DNA of 64,000 nt from Comamonas badia DSM 17552 (GTDB lineage: Bacteria; Pseudomonadota; Gammaproteobacteria; Burkholderiales; Burkholderiaceae_C), in contig NZ_AXVM01000009.1 of NCBI RefSeq assembly GCF_000484635.1, forward strand, positions 1-64,000, given 5' to 3'. Under the pieces are notes generated by a model, which saw only the letters and a program-made list of their open reading frames with translations, did no database searches and was not told the DNA's origin. Numbering within the stretch: position 1 is the first letter of the stretch; every line of letters starts with the position of its first letter. The position numbers were made by a program, and so were the translations under genes. Below are positions 36,057-44,243 of the stretch, piece after piece.

Positions 36057-36553
36057 ATGCCTTCATCGGCCTGGGTGCCAATCTGGGCGATGCGCAGGCG
36101 GGCCTGCGCGCGGCGGTACAGGCCATGGCGCAGTGGCCGCACAGCCGCGTGCTGGCGGTTTCCTCGCTCTACGCGAGCGCGCCCGTGGACGCGCAAGGGC
36201 CGGATTACCTCAATGCCGTTGTCAAATTAGATACAAAAATGGCTGCTGGCGCTTTGCTGGCGGCGCTGCAAGCTATTGAAAACGAAGCGGGACGCACGCG
36301 TCCCTACCGCAATGCGCCGCGCACGCTGGACCTGGATTTGCTGCTTCTGGGTGATCTGCAGCTGGGTGATCTGCAGCTGGGTGATGAGCGCCTGACGCTG
36401 CCGCACCCGCGGATGTGGCAGCGCGCGTTTGTCCTGCTGCCGCTGCGCGAGCTGGCGCCCGAGCGGGTCAGCGCTGCGCAGCTTGCCCTGGTGCAGGGGC
36501 AGCGCATCCGCTGCGTACGGCAAGGGTCCGCCTGGGCCGGTAGCGGCTGGTAG
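36053..36553 (+). CDS. folK: 2-amino-4-hydroxy-6-hydroxymethyldihydropteridine pyrophosphokinase
   Basis: A 166-residue HPPK that transfers pyrophosphate from ATP to 6-hydroxymethyl-dihydropterin in folate synthesis. Signatures: FIGLGANLGDAQAGLRAAV, SSLYASAPVDAQGPDYLNAV, GRTRPYRNAPRTLDLDLLLL and LPHPRMWQRAFVLLPL. GTG start overlapping the pcnB stop. Two oddities are a 15-base tandem duplication giving LGDLQLGDLQLGD in the loop after the catalytic RTLDLDLLLL, and a family-2-like stretch at 36218-36285 (TTAGATACAAAAATGGCTGC). Confidence 0.94.
   Translation: MNAFIGLGANLGDAQAGLRAAVQAMAQWPHSRVLAVSSLYASAPVDAQGPDYLNAVVKLDTKMAAGALLAALQAIENEAGRTRPYRNAPRTLDLDLLLLGDLQLGDLQLGDERLTLPHPRMWQRAFVLLPLRELAPERVSAAQLALVQGQRIRCVRQGSAWAGSGW
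36347..36385 (+). repeat. 15-base in-frame tandem repeat in folK
   Basis: CTGGGTGATCTGCAG occurs twice in tandem, followed by a partial third unit CTGGGTGAT. The unit encodes LGDLQ, so copy-number change adds or removes five residues without a frameshift. Confidence 0.9.
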
Positions 36554-36562
36554 CCGTGCCCG

Positions 36563-37615
36563 TCATGCGTGGTGCTTGTCCGCCTCGGTCAGGAAGGCAT
36601 CGGCGAAGAAGGCATCCTCCGGCAGACCGCGCCGGGCGGTGAAATCCGCACGGGCGGCATTCACCACCACCGGTGCGCCACAGGCGTAGACCTCGTGGCC
36701 TGACAGGTCAGCCAGATCATCAAGCACGGCCCGGTGCACAAACCCGGTGCGTCCGCTCCAGCCGTCTTCGGGCAGCGCGTCGGAGACCACCGGCACGTAG
36801 CGCAGCGTGGGCATCTGCACCAGCCGCTCGCGCACCCAGGCATCCATGTACAGATCCCGCGGCCGGCGCCCGCCCCAGTACAGGGTGGCCGGGCGTGTGC
36901 TGCCCAGGTGCTGCAGATGCTCGATCAACGCCTTGACGGGCGCAAAACCCGTACCTGACGCCAGCAGGATGATGGGCTTGCTGCTTTCTTCGCGCAGATG
37001 GAAGCTGCCAAACGGGCCTTCGACGCGCAGGATGTCCTTTTCCTTCATGCTCGCGAAAGCCTGCTCGGTGAAGAGCCCGCCCGGCGTGTGGCGCATGTGC
37101 AGTTCCAGCCCGCGCTGCGTCGCCTGCGTGTGCGGTGCGTTGGCCATCGAATAGGAGCGGCGCGAGCCGTCCTTGAGCAGCACATCCACGTACTGCCCGG
37201 CGCGGTAGCCGAAGGCGTCACCCGCGGGCAGCATCATCTGCGCCACGATCACGTCGGGCGCCGGACGTTCGAGGCGCAGCACGCGCACCGGGAATTTGCG
37301 GATGGGGTAGCTCGCTTCGCTGCTGACCTGATCGGACTCGATCACCACGTCGCCCTGCGGCCAGGCGCTGCAGGCAAGGATGATGCCCTGGGCTTCTTCC
37401 TGGGCGTTGAGCGCATCGTCCAGATGCTCGCGCAGGCGCACCTCGCCTTCGAGCTTGCGGCATTTGCAGGAGCCGCAGGCGCCGTCGCGGCAGCCATAGG
37501 GCATGCCGACGCCCTGGCGGATGGCTGCGGCCAGAATGGTTTCTCCGGGCTCGACCGCGAAGGTGCGGCCGCTGGGCTGGACGGTGACGTTGAACGGGCT
37601 GTCGGAACCGGACAT
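36563..37615 (-). CDS. Ferredoxin-fused NAD(P)H-flavin reductase (CDP-glucoseen reductase-like)
   Basis: A 350-residue electron-transfer protein. The N-terminal plant-type 2Fe-2S domain has CRDGACGSCKCRKLEG and a distant fourth Cys in IILACSAWPQGD. The FAD-binding domain follows (RSYSMANAPH), then the NAD(P)-binding domain (LLASGTGFAPVKALIEHL, YWGGRRPRDLY, VYACGAPVVVNAA). The layout matches AscD/phenol hydroxylase reductase-type proteins. ATG at 37615 is taken; 37636 is an alternative. The electron acceptor is unknown and no deoxysugar genes are nearby, so a 3,6-dideoxysugar role is not supported. Confidence 0.88.
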   Translation of the reverse strand: MSGSDSPFNVTVQPSGRTFAVEPGETILAAAIRQGVGMPYGCRDGACGSCKCRKLEGEVRLREHLDDALNAQEEAQGIILACSAWPQGDVVIESDQVSSEASYPIRKFPVRVLRLERPAPDVIVAQMMLPAGDAFGYRAGQYVDVLLKDGSRRSYSMANAPHTQATQRGLELHMRHTPGGLFTEQAFASMKEKDILRVEGPFGSFHLREESSKPIILLASGTGFAPVKALIEHLQHLGSTRPATLYWGGRRPRDLYMDAWVRERLVQMPTLRYVPVVSDALPEDGWSGRTGFVHRAVLDDLADLSGHEVYACGAPVVVNAARADFTARRGLPEDAFFADAFLTEADKHHA

Positions 37616-37660
37616 GGGCTGGGTATGCTCCTGCATGCGTGAAACGGATAGACGCTGATT

Positions 37661-38593
37661 GTGCCTTCCAACCTTTATCCCCTGGGCGCTCTGCCGGCGC
37701 GTTTTCGCCGCCAGCGCGTGCTCATCGTCGGCTGCGGCGATGTGGGGCTGCGCGCTGCCAAGGCGCTGGGCCGCGGCGTCCGTCTGATGGCATTGACCTC
37801 CTCGCCCGACCGTATCGCTGCGCTGCGCGCGGCGGGAATCGTGCCTGTGCTCGGCAATCTGGATGACGCAGCCACGCTGGCTCGCCTGGCAGGGTTGGCC
37901 ACGCGGGTGCTGCACCTGGCGCCGCCGCCGCCCAGGGGCGTGGTTGATCCGCGCACCCAGGCGCTGGCGCGGGCACTGGCGCGGCGCCGCCTGCCTCGGA
38001 CACTGGCCTACATCTCAACCACCGGCGTCTATGGCGACTGTGGCGGTGCCTGGGTGGATGAAACCCGGATGCCGGCGCCAGCGTCCGAGCGCGCCCGCCG
38101 GCGCGTGGATGCCGAAGCCACGCTGCGCGCACTGGGCCGGCAGGGCGTGCGCGTGGCCCTGCTGCGCGTGCCGGGCATCTACGCCGCGGACCGCCCCGGT
38201 GGAGCGCCGCGCGAGCGGCTGCTGCGCGGCACGCCCCTGCTGCGGCAGGAAGACGATGTGTATGTGAGCCATATCCACGCCGACGACCTGGCGCGCGCCT
38301 GTGTGCTGGCGCTCTGGCGGGCACGGCCGCAGCGCGTCTGCAATGTGGCCGATGACAGCAGCCTGCTGATGGGCGACTACTTTGATCTGGCTGCCGATGG
38401 CTACGGTTTGCCGCGCCTGCCGCGCATCGCACGCGCCCGGGCACAGCGGGAACTCACGCCCGCCATGCTGAGCTTTCTGGGGGAATCGCGGCGCATGGTC
38501 ACGCGGCGCCTGCGGCAGGAATTGCGCCTGCGGCTGCGCTACCCGACCGTACGGGAAGGCCTGGCCGCAACTGCGCAGGGTCAGCGCGGATAG
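37661..38593 (+). CDS. NAD(P)-binding SDR-like protein (YeeZ-like)
   Basis: A 310-residue extended-SDR-like protein with a Rossmann fold: VLIVGCGDVGLRAAKALG at the N-terminus. It has YISTTGVYGDCGGAWVDETR and YVSHIHADDLARACVLAL. The usual catalytic YxxxK is not evident, as in YeeZ relatives. GTG start at 37661, divergent from the reductase. Its 3' end overlaps the convergent gene by 13 bases. Substrate unknown. Confidence 0.82.
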   Translation: MPSNLYPLGALPARFRRQRVLIVGCGDVGLRAAKALGRGVRLMALTSSPDRIAALRAAGIVPVLGNLDDAATLARLAGLATRVLHLAPPPPRGVVDPRTQALARALARRRLPRTLAYISTTGVYGDCGGAWVDETRMPAPASERARRRVDAEATLRALGRQGVRVALLRVPGIYAADRPGGAPRERLLRGTPLLRQEDDVYVSHIHADDLARACVLALWRARPQRVCNVADDSSLLMGDYFDLAADGYGLPRLPRIARARAQRELTPAMLSFLGESRRMVTRRLRQELRLRLRYPTVREGLAATAQGQRG

Positions 38594-39234
38594 CTGTTGC
38601 CCTGCTGGTCGTAGCAGCGAAAGACGTTGCACTGCACCATTTCCGGCTTGGGCCTGGGCTGGGTGTGGTGCGGGTGATGGGGGCGCAGTGGCGGCACGAT
38701 GACGACGGGCGGGATGAAGCCCGGGTTCCCGTAGATCGAGCGCTGCTCGCGGTCGCGCTGCAGGCGGGCGATTTCCACCGGCGTGAGGCAGGCCAGTTCC
38801 TCGTTGCGCTGGGCGCTGTGGATGCGGGTGTTCGTGTCGTAGAGCGACGGATCGCGGGCCAGGGCGGCTTTCAGGCTCTGGCGCGCCTGTGCGCATTCGG
38901 CAGACTGGGCCGGATCGGGTGCGCGCTGCGTGTCGGCGTCCTGCCGGGGCCTGTCCACGGGCGCCGGGCTGGCTTGCGCCGCTTCCAGCGCACGCCGCTC
39001 TCGCTTGAGCCGCAAGGCCTCCTGTGCCTGATCGCGCTCGCGCTGGATGTCTTCGGTGGTCTGGCGCGGTGCCACTTCCTTGCGCGCTTGCCCTGCGGCG
39101 CAGTCGCCATCGGTGTAGGTGATTTTTCCCGTCGCCGGGTCGCTGCAGCGCATGACCTGGGCCGCGGCGGAACCAGCCCACAGGCATGCGGCAAGCAGCA
39201 GGGCAGCGTTCGGGGCGAAAAATCGGGCGGGCAT
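38581..39234 (-). CDS. Exported DUF4124-domain protein
   Basis: A 217-residue protein with a signal peptide (FFAPNAALLLAACLWAGSAA, cleavage after AAAQ region) and an N-terminal DUF4124-like segment (VMRCSDPATGKITYTDGDCA). A charged coiled-coil-like region rich in Arg/Glu/Gln follows (EDIQRERDQAQEALRLKRER), then a Pro/His-rich tail. Four or more Cys in the mature part suggest disulfides. Periplasmic or envelope protein of unknown role. ATG at 39234; longer in-frame readings upstream overlap the next gene. Confidence 0.72.
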   Translation of the reverse strand: MPARFFAPNAALLLAACLWAGSAAAQVMRCSDPATGKITYTDGDCAAGQARKEVAPRQTTEDIQRERDQAQEALRLKRERRALEAAQASPAPVDRPRQDADTQRAPDPAQSAECAQARQSLKAALARDPSLYDTNTRIHSAQRNEELACLTPVEIARLQRDREQRSIYGNPGFIPPVVIVPPLRPHHPHHTQPRPKPEMVQCNVFRCYDQQGNSYPR

Positions 39235-39250
39235 GGCAGGAAGGGCGTAC

Positions 39251-39778
39251 TCAGCGGTGGCCGCGTCCGGGTCCACCGCCGCCTTCCCCCTGGCCCCCGC
39301 GGCCGCGCCATGCCGGCGGGGAGCGATCGGCGCGGTCTCGGCCCTGCGCATGCGGCCTTGGCATGGTGTCTGGCGAGAACTGCCGCCAGCGCCTGCCTTG
39401 CTCACCCGCGAACGGAGATCGCTGGTGCTCGTGCGGACGTGGCTGGGCGTTGCTGCCAGGGCGGTCGTGCTGCCACTGCGGCCGTTGCCAGTCTGGACGG
39501 TGCCTGCCCGGGTTGCGCCATCCGCGCCGATCGCGCCCGTGGCCAGAGTCGATCCATATCTGACCGCCGAGGAACAGCGGAGGCGCTCCGTACACATACG
39601 CAGGTTCCGCCGGGCTGATGTAGGGCGCAGGCGGATACGCCGGGCCGCCATAGCCATAGGCGTCGTAGCCATAGGGATCGGCCACGGGCACGGCGCAGCC
39701 CGCCGCCAGCAGCGCGGCCGCAAAGCCGCAGGCGGCCATCAGCGGACGAAGGGCAGGGTGGGCAAAAAATCCGTGCAT
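39251..39778 (-). CDS. Predicted lipoprotein, Tyr/Gly/Pro- and Arg-rich
   Basis: A 175-residue protein. The signal peptide has lipobox LLAAGC (AACGFAAALLAAGCAVPVAD). A Tyr/Gly/Pro-rich segment follows (YGYDAYGYGGPAYPPAPYIS), then an Arg/His/Gln-rich disordered-looking tail ending GRGGQGEGGGGPGRGHR. No enzyme motif. It lies 16 bases upstream of the DUF4124 gene on the same strand, so the two are probably co-transcribed. Family not recognised. Confidence 0.62.
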   Translation of the reverse strand: MHGFFAHPALRPLMAACGFAAALLAAGCAVPVADPYGYDAYGYGGPAYPPAPYISPAEPAYVYGAPPLFLGGQIWIDSGHGRDRRGWRNPGRHRPDWQRPQWQHDRPGSNAQPRPHEHQRSPFAGEQGRRWRQFSPDTMPRPHAQGRDRADRSPPAWRGRGGQGEGGGGPGRGHR

Positions 39779-39868
39779 GCAGTTGTGACGCCTGGTTGTC
39801 GCATAAGGTTGACGGCATGGCGCCGTTTTACCTGTTCTTTACCTCGTGGCGCCGCAGGGGCGCATGGG

Positions 39869-41110
39869 TCATACGGTACCACTGGCGCGCAAGGCCTCTA
39901 TGTCGTGCTCCGACAAGCCCCACTCGCGCAGCACCTCTTCGGTGTGCTGCCCCAGCGCGGGTGGGGCGCCGCGGTAGCGGACCGGCGTTTTCGACAGCCG
40001 CAGCGGACTTGCGACAGTCCCGATCTGCGGTATGCCGTCGCCGGCCTTGCGTGTGAGTTCGACGCGCAGGCCGCGGGCGCGCACCTGTGGGTCTTCAAAC
40101 GCCTGCGCGATGGTGTTGATCGGGCCGCAGGGCACGGCTTTGTCGTGCAGCAGGGTAATCCACTCGCCGGTACTGCGTTCGCGCAATACCGGCTCCATCA
40201 GCGCCAGCAGCGCGCTGCGGTGGTGCACGCGGGCGGTATTGGTGGCAAAGCGCTCATCGCGCGCCCATTCGGGCCGGTCGATGGCGTTGCAGAAGCGGCT
40301 GAACTGCCCGTCATTGCCGATTGCCAGCAGCACCTGGCCGTCGCGCGTGGCGAAATCCTGGTAGGGCGCCAGGCTGGGGTGGTTGTTGCCGGCGCGCATC
40401 GGGCTGTTCCCGGTCGCCAGAAAGCCGGCCGCCTGGTTGGCCAGCACCGCCATGCCCACGTCCAGCAGCGCCGTGTCGATGTATTGCCCCTCGCCCGTGC
40501 GTTCGCGTGCGTGCAGGGCGGCAAGGATGGCGTTGCTGGCGTACAGGCCGGTGAAGATGTCGATGACGGCCACGCCGACCCTCAGGGGCCCGCCGCCGGG
40601 TTTGCCATCGGCATGGCCGGTGACGCTCATCAGCCCGCTCAGGGCCTGGACCATGAGGTCGTAGCCCGCGCGCTCGGCATAGGGGCCGTTTTGCCCGAAA
40701 CCGGTGACGGAGCAATAGATGAGCCGCGGGTTGGCGGCCTTCAGGCTGCCGTAGTCCAGCCCGTAGCGGGCCAGACCCCCCACCTTGAAGTTCTCGACCA
40801 CGACATCCACCTCGGCCGCAATGCGCTGCAGCAGCGCCTGGCCTTCGGGGCGGGCCATGTCCAGCGTGACCGAGCGCTTGTTGCGGTTGCAGGCGGTGAA
40901 GTAGCTGGCCTGGTCGGTGTCTTCACCATCGGCCGTCTGCAGAAAAGGTGGCCCCCAGTGGCGTGTGTCGTCGCCGCTGCCGGGGCGCTCGATTTTGACG
41001 ACATCGGCACCCAGGTCGGCCAGAATCTGCGTGCACCAGGGGCCTGCCAGCACGCGCGACAGATCCAGCACCTTGATGCCGGCGAGTGCTGCGTCACTGG
41101 ACGCTTGCAT
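39869..41110 (-). CDS. CaiB/BaiF-type (family III) CoA transferase
   Basis: A 413-residue enzyme moving CoA between carboxylic acids. Family III blocks: GIKVLDLSRVLAGPWCTQIL, DLGADVVKIERPGSGDDTR, NRNKRSVTLDMARPEGQALL, VVENFKVGGLARYGLDY, and the catalytic-Asp region AGYDLMVQALSGLMSVTG. ATG at 41110 gives the family-length N-terminus. Substrate not deducible; formyl-, succinyl- or carnitine-type acids are all possible. Confidence 0.92.
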   Translation of the reverse strand: MQASSDAALAGIKVLDLSRVLAGPWCTQILADLGADVVKIERPGSGDDTRHWGPPFLQTADGEDTDQASYFTACNRNKRSVTLDMARPEGQALLQRIAAEVDVVVENFKVGGLARYGLDYGSLKAANPRLIYCSVTGFGQNGPYAERAGYDLMVQALSGLMSVTGHADGKPGGGPLRVGVAVIDIFTGLYASNAILAALHARERTGEGQYIDTALLDVGMAVLANQAAGFLATGNSPMRAGNNHPSLAPYQDFATRDGQVLLAIGNDGQFSRFCNAIDRPEWARDERFATNTARVHHRSALLALMEPVLRERSTGEWITLLHDKAVPCGPINTIAQAFEDPQVRARGLRVELTRKAGDGIPQIGTVASPLRLSKTPVRYRGAPPALGQHTEEVLREWGLSEHDIEALRASGTV

Positions 41111-41138
41111 GTCCGCGGGAATCTGGCGGCTGCCGGAT

Positions 41139-41411
41139 CTACAGCGTGAATTCCTTGCCGACCATGTCTGCCGGAACGCGCTTGTGCGTGCCGTCGCAGT
41201 TCGGCGCGTTGTGCGTCTGCTTGCACTGGCATAGCCAGGCGTCACCGGTTTTGTCGGCGGTGAAGGCCAGCGGCGTGATGTCGGTCGCGCGGTGCGAACC
41301 ATCGCAGAACGGCTGGCGCTTGGACAGGCCGCAGCGGCACCAGTGGTAGGACTTGCCAGCCTCCAGTGCGACTTTGATGGGGGCATTGGCTGCGACGACG
41401 GGTTTGCTCAT
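41139..41411 (-). CDS. CDGSH iron-sulfur domain protein (two CDGSH motifs)
   Basis: A 90-residue protein with two 2Fe-2S CDGSH motifs: CRCGLSKRQPFCDGSH and CQCKQTHNAPNCDGTH, each with the C-x-C-x10-C-x3-H ligands. It resembles the tandem-CDGSH (mitoNEET-like) bacterial class. ATG at 41411 with GGAGA upstream. Electron or Fe-S transfer role by family. It lies upstream of the CoA transferase on the same strand. Confidence 0.93.
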   Translation of the reverse strand: MSKPVVAANAPIKVALEAGKSYHWCRCGLSKRQPFCDGSHRATDITPLAFTADKTGDAWLCQCKQTHNAPNCDGTHKRVPADMVGKEFTL

Positions 41412-41543
41412 GGATGTCTCCGTTGAAAATGGTTGAAACGGCTGGCATCTTGCCAAGTTTTTGGTCTTGCGTCAGCACCTGCCGTCAATTCCGAGTGCCG
41501 TGCGTTCATTACACTGCCCGCACTGGATCACTGGGGATAGGGC

Positions 41544-42203
41544 ATGGAGCATGGATTCTGGCTGGAACGCTGGCGCGACGGGCGTACCGGCTTTCACCAG
41601 CCGCTGGTTTCGCCGCTGCTGCAGAAACATTGGCCGCAACTGGGCCTGGCGCGTGGCAGCAAGGTGTTTGTGCCGCTGGCGGGCAAATCGCTGGACATGG
41701 CTTGGCTTGCCGAGCAGGGCCACGCGGTGCTGGGCGTGGAACTCTCGCCGGTCGCGGTGCGGCAGTTTTTTGCCGACCATGGCTGGCAGCCGCGATTGCA
41801 TGAAAGCCGCTACGGCACGCACTACAGCGCGGGCGCCATCGAACTCATCTGCGGTGATGCCTTCGGTCTGGATGCCGCTGTGCTCGCCGATTGCGCGGCG
41901 GTGTACGACCGGGCTGCCCTGATCGCGCTGCCGCCGGCGATGCGCGCAGGCTACGTGGATGGATTGATGGCGCGCCTGCCTGCCGGTTGCCGCGGCTTGC
42001 TGCTCACGCTGGAGTATGCGCAGAGCGAGATGGATGGTCCGCCCTTTGCCGTGCTGGAGCCCGAAGTGCGCGCGCGCTACGCAGGCAGCTGGGATGTCGC
42101 GTTGCGCGAGCGGCTTGACATCCTCGCGCAGGAGCCGGGCTTTGCCGCGCGTGGCGTAAGCAGCATGGCGACGGCGGTTTATGGTTTGCAACGCTGGGGA
42201 TGA
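41544..42203 (+). CDS. tpm: Thiopurine S-methyltransferase
   Basis: A 219-residue SAM-dependent methyltransferase of the TPMT family, able to methylate thiopurines and, in bacteria, selenium and tellurium oxyanions. N-terminus [23 protein letters not shown]-binding blocks [20 protein letters not shown] and [35 protein letters not shown] and [19 protein letters not shown] are TPMT hallmarks. Full length. Confidence 0.94.
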   Translation: MEHGFWLERWRDGRTGFHQPLVSPLLQKHWPQLGLARGSKVFVPLAGKSLDMAWLAEQGHAVLGVELSPVAVRQFFADHGWQPRLHESRYGTHYSAGAIELICGDAFGLDAAVLADCAAVYDRAALIALPPAMRAGYVDGLMARLPAGCRGLLLTLEYAQSEMDGPPFAVLEPEVRARYAGSWDVALRERLDILAQEPGFAARGVSSMATAVYGLQRWG

Positions 42204-42206
42204 ACC

Positions 42207-42785
42207 ATGGCAATCACGCTGAACCCGCGCAGGAGTTTGGGCGCACTGGCCCTGGTGCTGGCGGGTTGCGCCAGCCCGACGGCCACTCTGGCACCGCCGC
42301 AGGAGGCGGTGGCCACGGATGGCAGCAAGCAGGCGGTATCCGCGACGGCCGGGCTGGAGTGCGGCCAGCCGCGCTGCCCGCAGCTGACGGCGCGCTGGAG
42401 CAGCAAGCGCGCAGGCGTGGCGATGCTGACGATAGGGGTGCCTTACCAGAAATCGGCCGTCGCGAGGGCCGAATTTCACTTTGGCGGCAACCAGGTGGTG
42501 CGGCTCATGCTCCCTTCCGGGGAGCAGCCCGCGCCGGGCGATTATCCGGCCACCGCATTCGACGCGCCGGTGTCGCTGATCGATGCCATTGCCTACCGGG
42601 CTGGTGGCTGGGTGCGGGTCGTCATGGCCGACGGCCTGGTGGTGCAGGAAACGGTAAGCAATGGCGAGGTGAAGAGCCAGGCGGTGGACGCCATGCGCGA
42701 ATTCTTGCGGGCGGTGGACACGGCCACCGGCAAGCCTGTGGAGGAGCGCGGCAGCGGTGGCGGGGTGTTCGATCTGCTCAAATGA
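42207..42785 (+). CDS. Predicted lipoprotein of unknown function
   Basis: A 192-residue protein. Signal with lipobox VLAGC (RSLGALALVLAGCASPTATL). The mature domain has no recognised motif; two further Cys lie in LECGQPRCPQLTARW and could form a disulfide. It starts three bases after tpm, so it is likely co-transcribed. Convergent with argA. Confidence 0.72.
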   Translation: MAITLNPRRSLGALALVLAGCASPTATLAPPQEAVATDGSKQAVSATAGLECGQPRCPQLTARWSSKRAGVAMLTIGVPYQKSAVARAEFHFGGNQVVRLMLPSGEQPAPGDYPATAFDAPVSLIDAIAYRAGGWVRVVMADGLVVQETVSNGEVKSQAVDAMREFLRAVDTATGKPVEERGSGGGVFDLLK

Positions 42786-42805
42786 GTTGCGCAGGAGCGC
42801 GCGCG

Positions 42806-42823
42806 AGCGCCCTCAAAGGCGCT
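42806..42823. terminator. Weak hairpin between convergent genes
   Basis: AGCGCC-loop-GGCGCT sits between the lipoprotein stop and the argA stop (it includes the argA TGA). No U-run, so it is only a candidate terminator. Confidence 0.3.
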
Positions 42824-44159
42824 TGACCAGCACCTGGCTCTTGCGGTCCCAGTTGTACTTGCGCTTGCGCGCCTCGGGCAGCCAGTCGGGTTCGACGGGA
42901 GAAAACCCGCGCTTCAGAAACCAGTGCATGGTGCGCGTGGTGAGCACGAAGATGCTGGCCAGGCCCATGTCGCGCGCACGCTGCTCTATGCGCTTGAGCA
43001 GTTTTTCGCCATCGCCCGTGCCCTGGCTGTCGGTCGATACGGTGAGTGCTGCCATTTCGGCGGTTTTCTGCTCGGGGTAGGGATAGAGCGCGGCGCAGCC
43101 GAAGATCACGCCGTCGTGCTCTATCACCAGGTAGCTGGTGATGTCGCGCTCGATTTCGGTGCGGTTGCGCTTGACCAGCGTGCCGTCGCGCTCGAAGGGT
43201 TCGATCAGCTGGATGATGCCGCCGACGTCGTCGATGGTGGCTTCGCGCAGTTCTTCGAGCTTTTCGTCGATGACCATCGTGCCTATGCCGTCGTGCACGT
43301 AGATTTCCAGCAGCAGCGAACCATCCACGCCGAAGGGCAGGATATGGCTGCGCTCGACACCGTGCTCGCAGGCCTGCACGCAGCGCGTCAGGTAGAAGGC
43401 CGGATCGGTCGGCTCGACGGGCTCGGGCAGTTCCTGCAGCAGGCGGCGGGCGGCGGCCAGGGTGATTTCGGTATCGATGGGGTTGTCGTCGCCCGCGGGC
43501 TCCTGGGGCTTTTCGCGTACGCCGGGAATTTCGGTGAGGAACAGCAGTTTGTCGGCCTGCAACTCGCTCGCGACCCGCGTCGCCACCTCTTCCATGCTCA
43601 GGTTGAAGGCCTCGCCGGTGGGCGAGAAACCGAACGGCGAGATCAGCACCATGGCCTGCGAATCGAGCGCGCGCTGTATGCCCTCCACGTCCACCTTGCG
43701 CACCTTGCCGGTGTGCTGGAAATCCACGCCGTCGATGATGCCCATGGGCTGTGCGGTGAGAAAGTTGCCCGAAATCACGCGCACGCGCGCATCGGCCATG
43801 GGCGTGTTGGGCAGGCCCTGGCTGAAGGCTGCTTCGATCTCATAGCGCAGCTGGCCGGCGGCCTCCTGCGCGCAATCGAGCGCGATCGGATCGGTCACGC
43901 GGATGCCCCTGTGGTGGCGCGGCGTGTGCCCCTTCAGGCGCAATTGCTCGTTCACCTGCGGGCGAAAGCCGTGCACCAGCACGATCTTGACGCCCATGGC
44001 CTGGATCAGCGCCAGGTCCTGCACCGTGTTCTGCAGCTTGCCCGCGGCCACCGCCTCACCGGTGAGGCCGACGACGAAGACCTGGTGGCGGAACTTGTGG
44101 ATATAGGGCGCGACCGAGCGAAACCACGGCACGAAGGTGAAGTTGAAGACGGCGGACAT
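42813..44159 (-). CDS. argA: Amino-acid N-acetyltransferase (N-acetylglutamate synthase)
   Basis: A 448-residue enzyme acetylating glutamate as the first step of arginine synthesis. The N-terminal amino-acid-kinase-like domain (VFVVGLTGEAVAAGKLQNTV, GVKIVLVHGFRPQVNEQL, VLISPFGFSPTGEAFNLSME) is arginine-sensitive in relatives. The C-terminal GNAT domain has YLVIEHDGVIFGCAALYPYP, EMAALTVSTDSQGTGDGEKL and MHWFLKRGFSPVE. ATG at 44159 matches the family start. Divergent from hrpA across 84 bases. The very long in-frame extension upstream is antisense to hrpA and was rejected. Confidence 0.95.
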   Translation of the reverse strand: MSAVFNFTFVPWFRSVAPYIHKFRHQVFVVGLTGEAVAAGKLQNTVQDLALIQAMGVKIVLVHGFRPQVNEQLRLKGHTPRHHRGIRVTDPIALDCAQEAAGQLRYEIEAAFSQGLPNTPMADARVRVISGNFLTAQPMGIIDGVDFQHTGKVRKVDVEGIQRALDSQAMVLISPFGFSPTGEAFNLSMEEVATRVASELQADKLLFLTEIPGVREKPQEPAGDDNPIDTEITLAAARRLLQELPEPVEPTDPAFYLTRCVQACEHGVERSHILPFGVDGSLLLEIYVHDGIGTMVIDEKLEELREATIDDVGGIIQLIEPFERDGTLVKRNRTEIERDITSYLVIEHDGVIFGCAALYPYPEQKTAEMAALTVSTDSQGTGDGEKLLKRIEQRARDMGLASIFVLTTRTMHWFLKRGFSPVEPDWLPEARKRKYNWDRKSQVLVKRL

Positions 44160-44243
44160 GGGGGCGACAGGGCAGGCGACCGGAAAAACCGGCAGTGTAG
44201 CGGCGCAAGGCTGGCGCGGGTGATGGGGATAATCGCCCGCTTC

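Noticed and set aside
36563..37615. Assignment as a dideoxysugar (CDP-glucoseen) reductase
   Set aside because: Domain layout fits, but no sugar-nucleotide genes are nearby; a generic ferredoxin-reductase description is safer.
39235..41149. Long plus-strand open frame opposite the lipoprotein and CoA-transferase genes
   Set aside because: Antisense shadow; no conserved domain, while the minus-strand frames show a lipobox and family III CoA-transferase motifs.
42924..44243. In-frame extension of hrpA by about 440 codons upstream
   Set aside because: It runs antisense through argA and lacks helicase similarity; HrpA starts at 44244.
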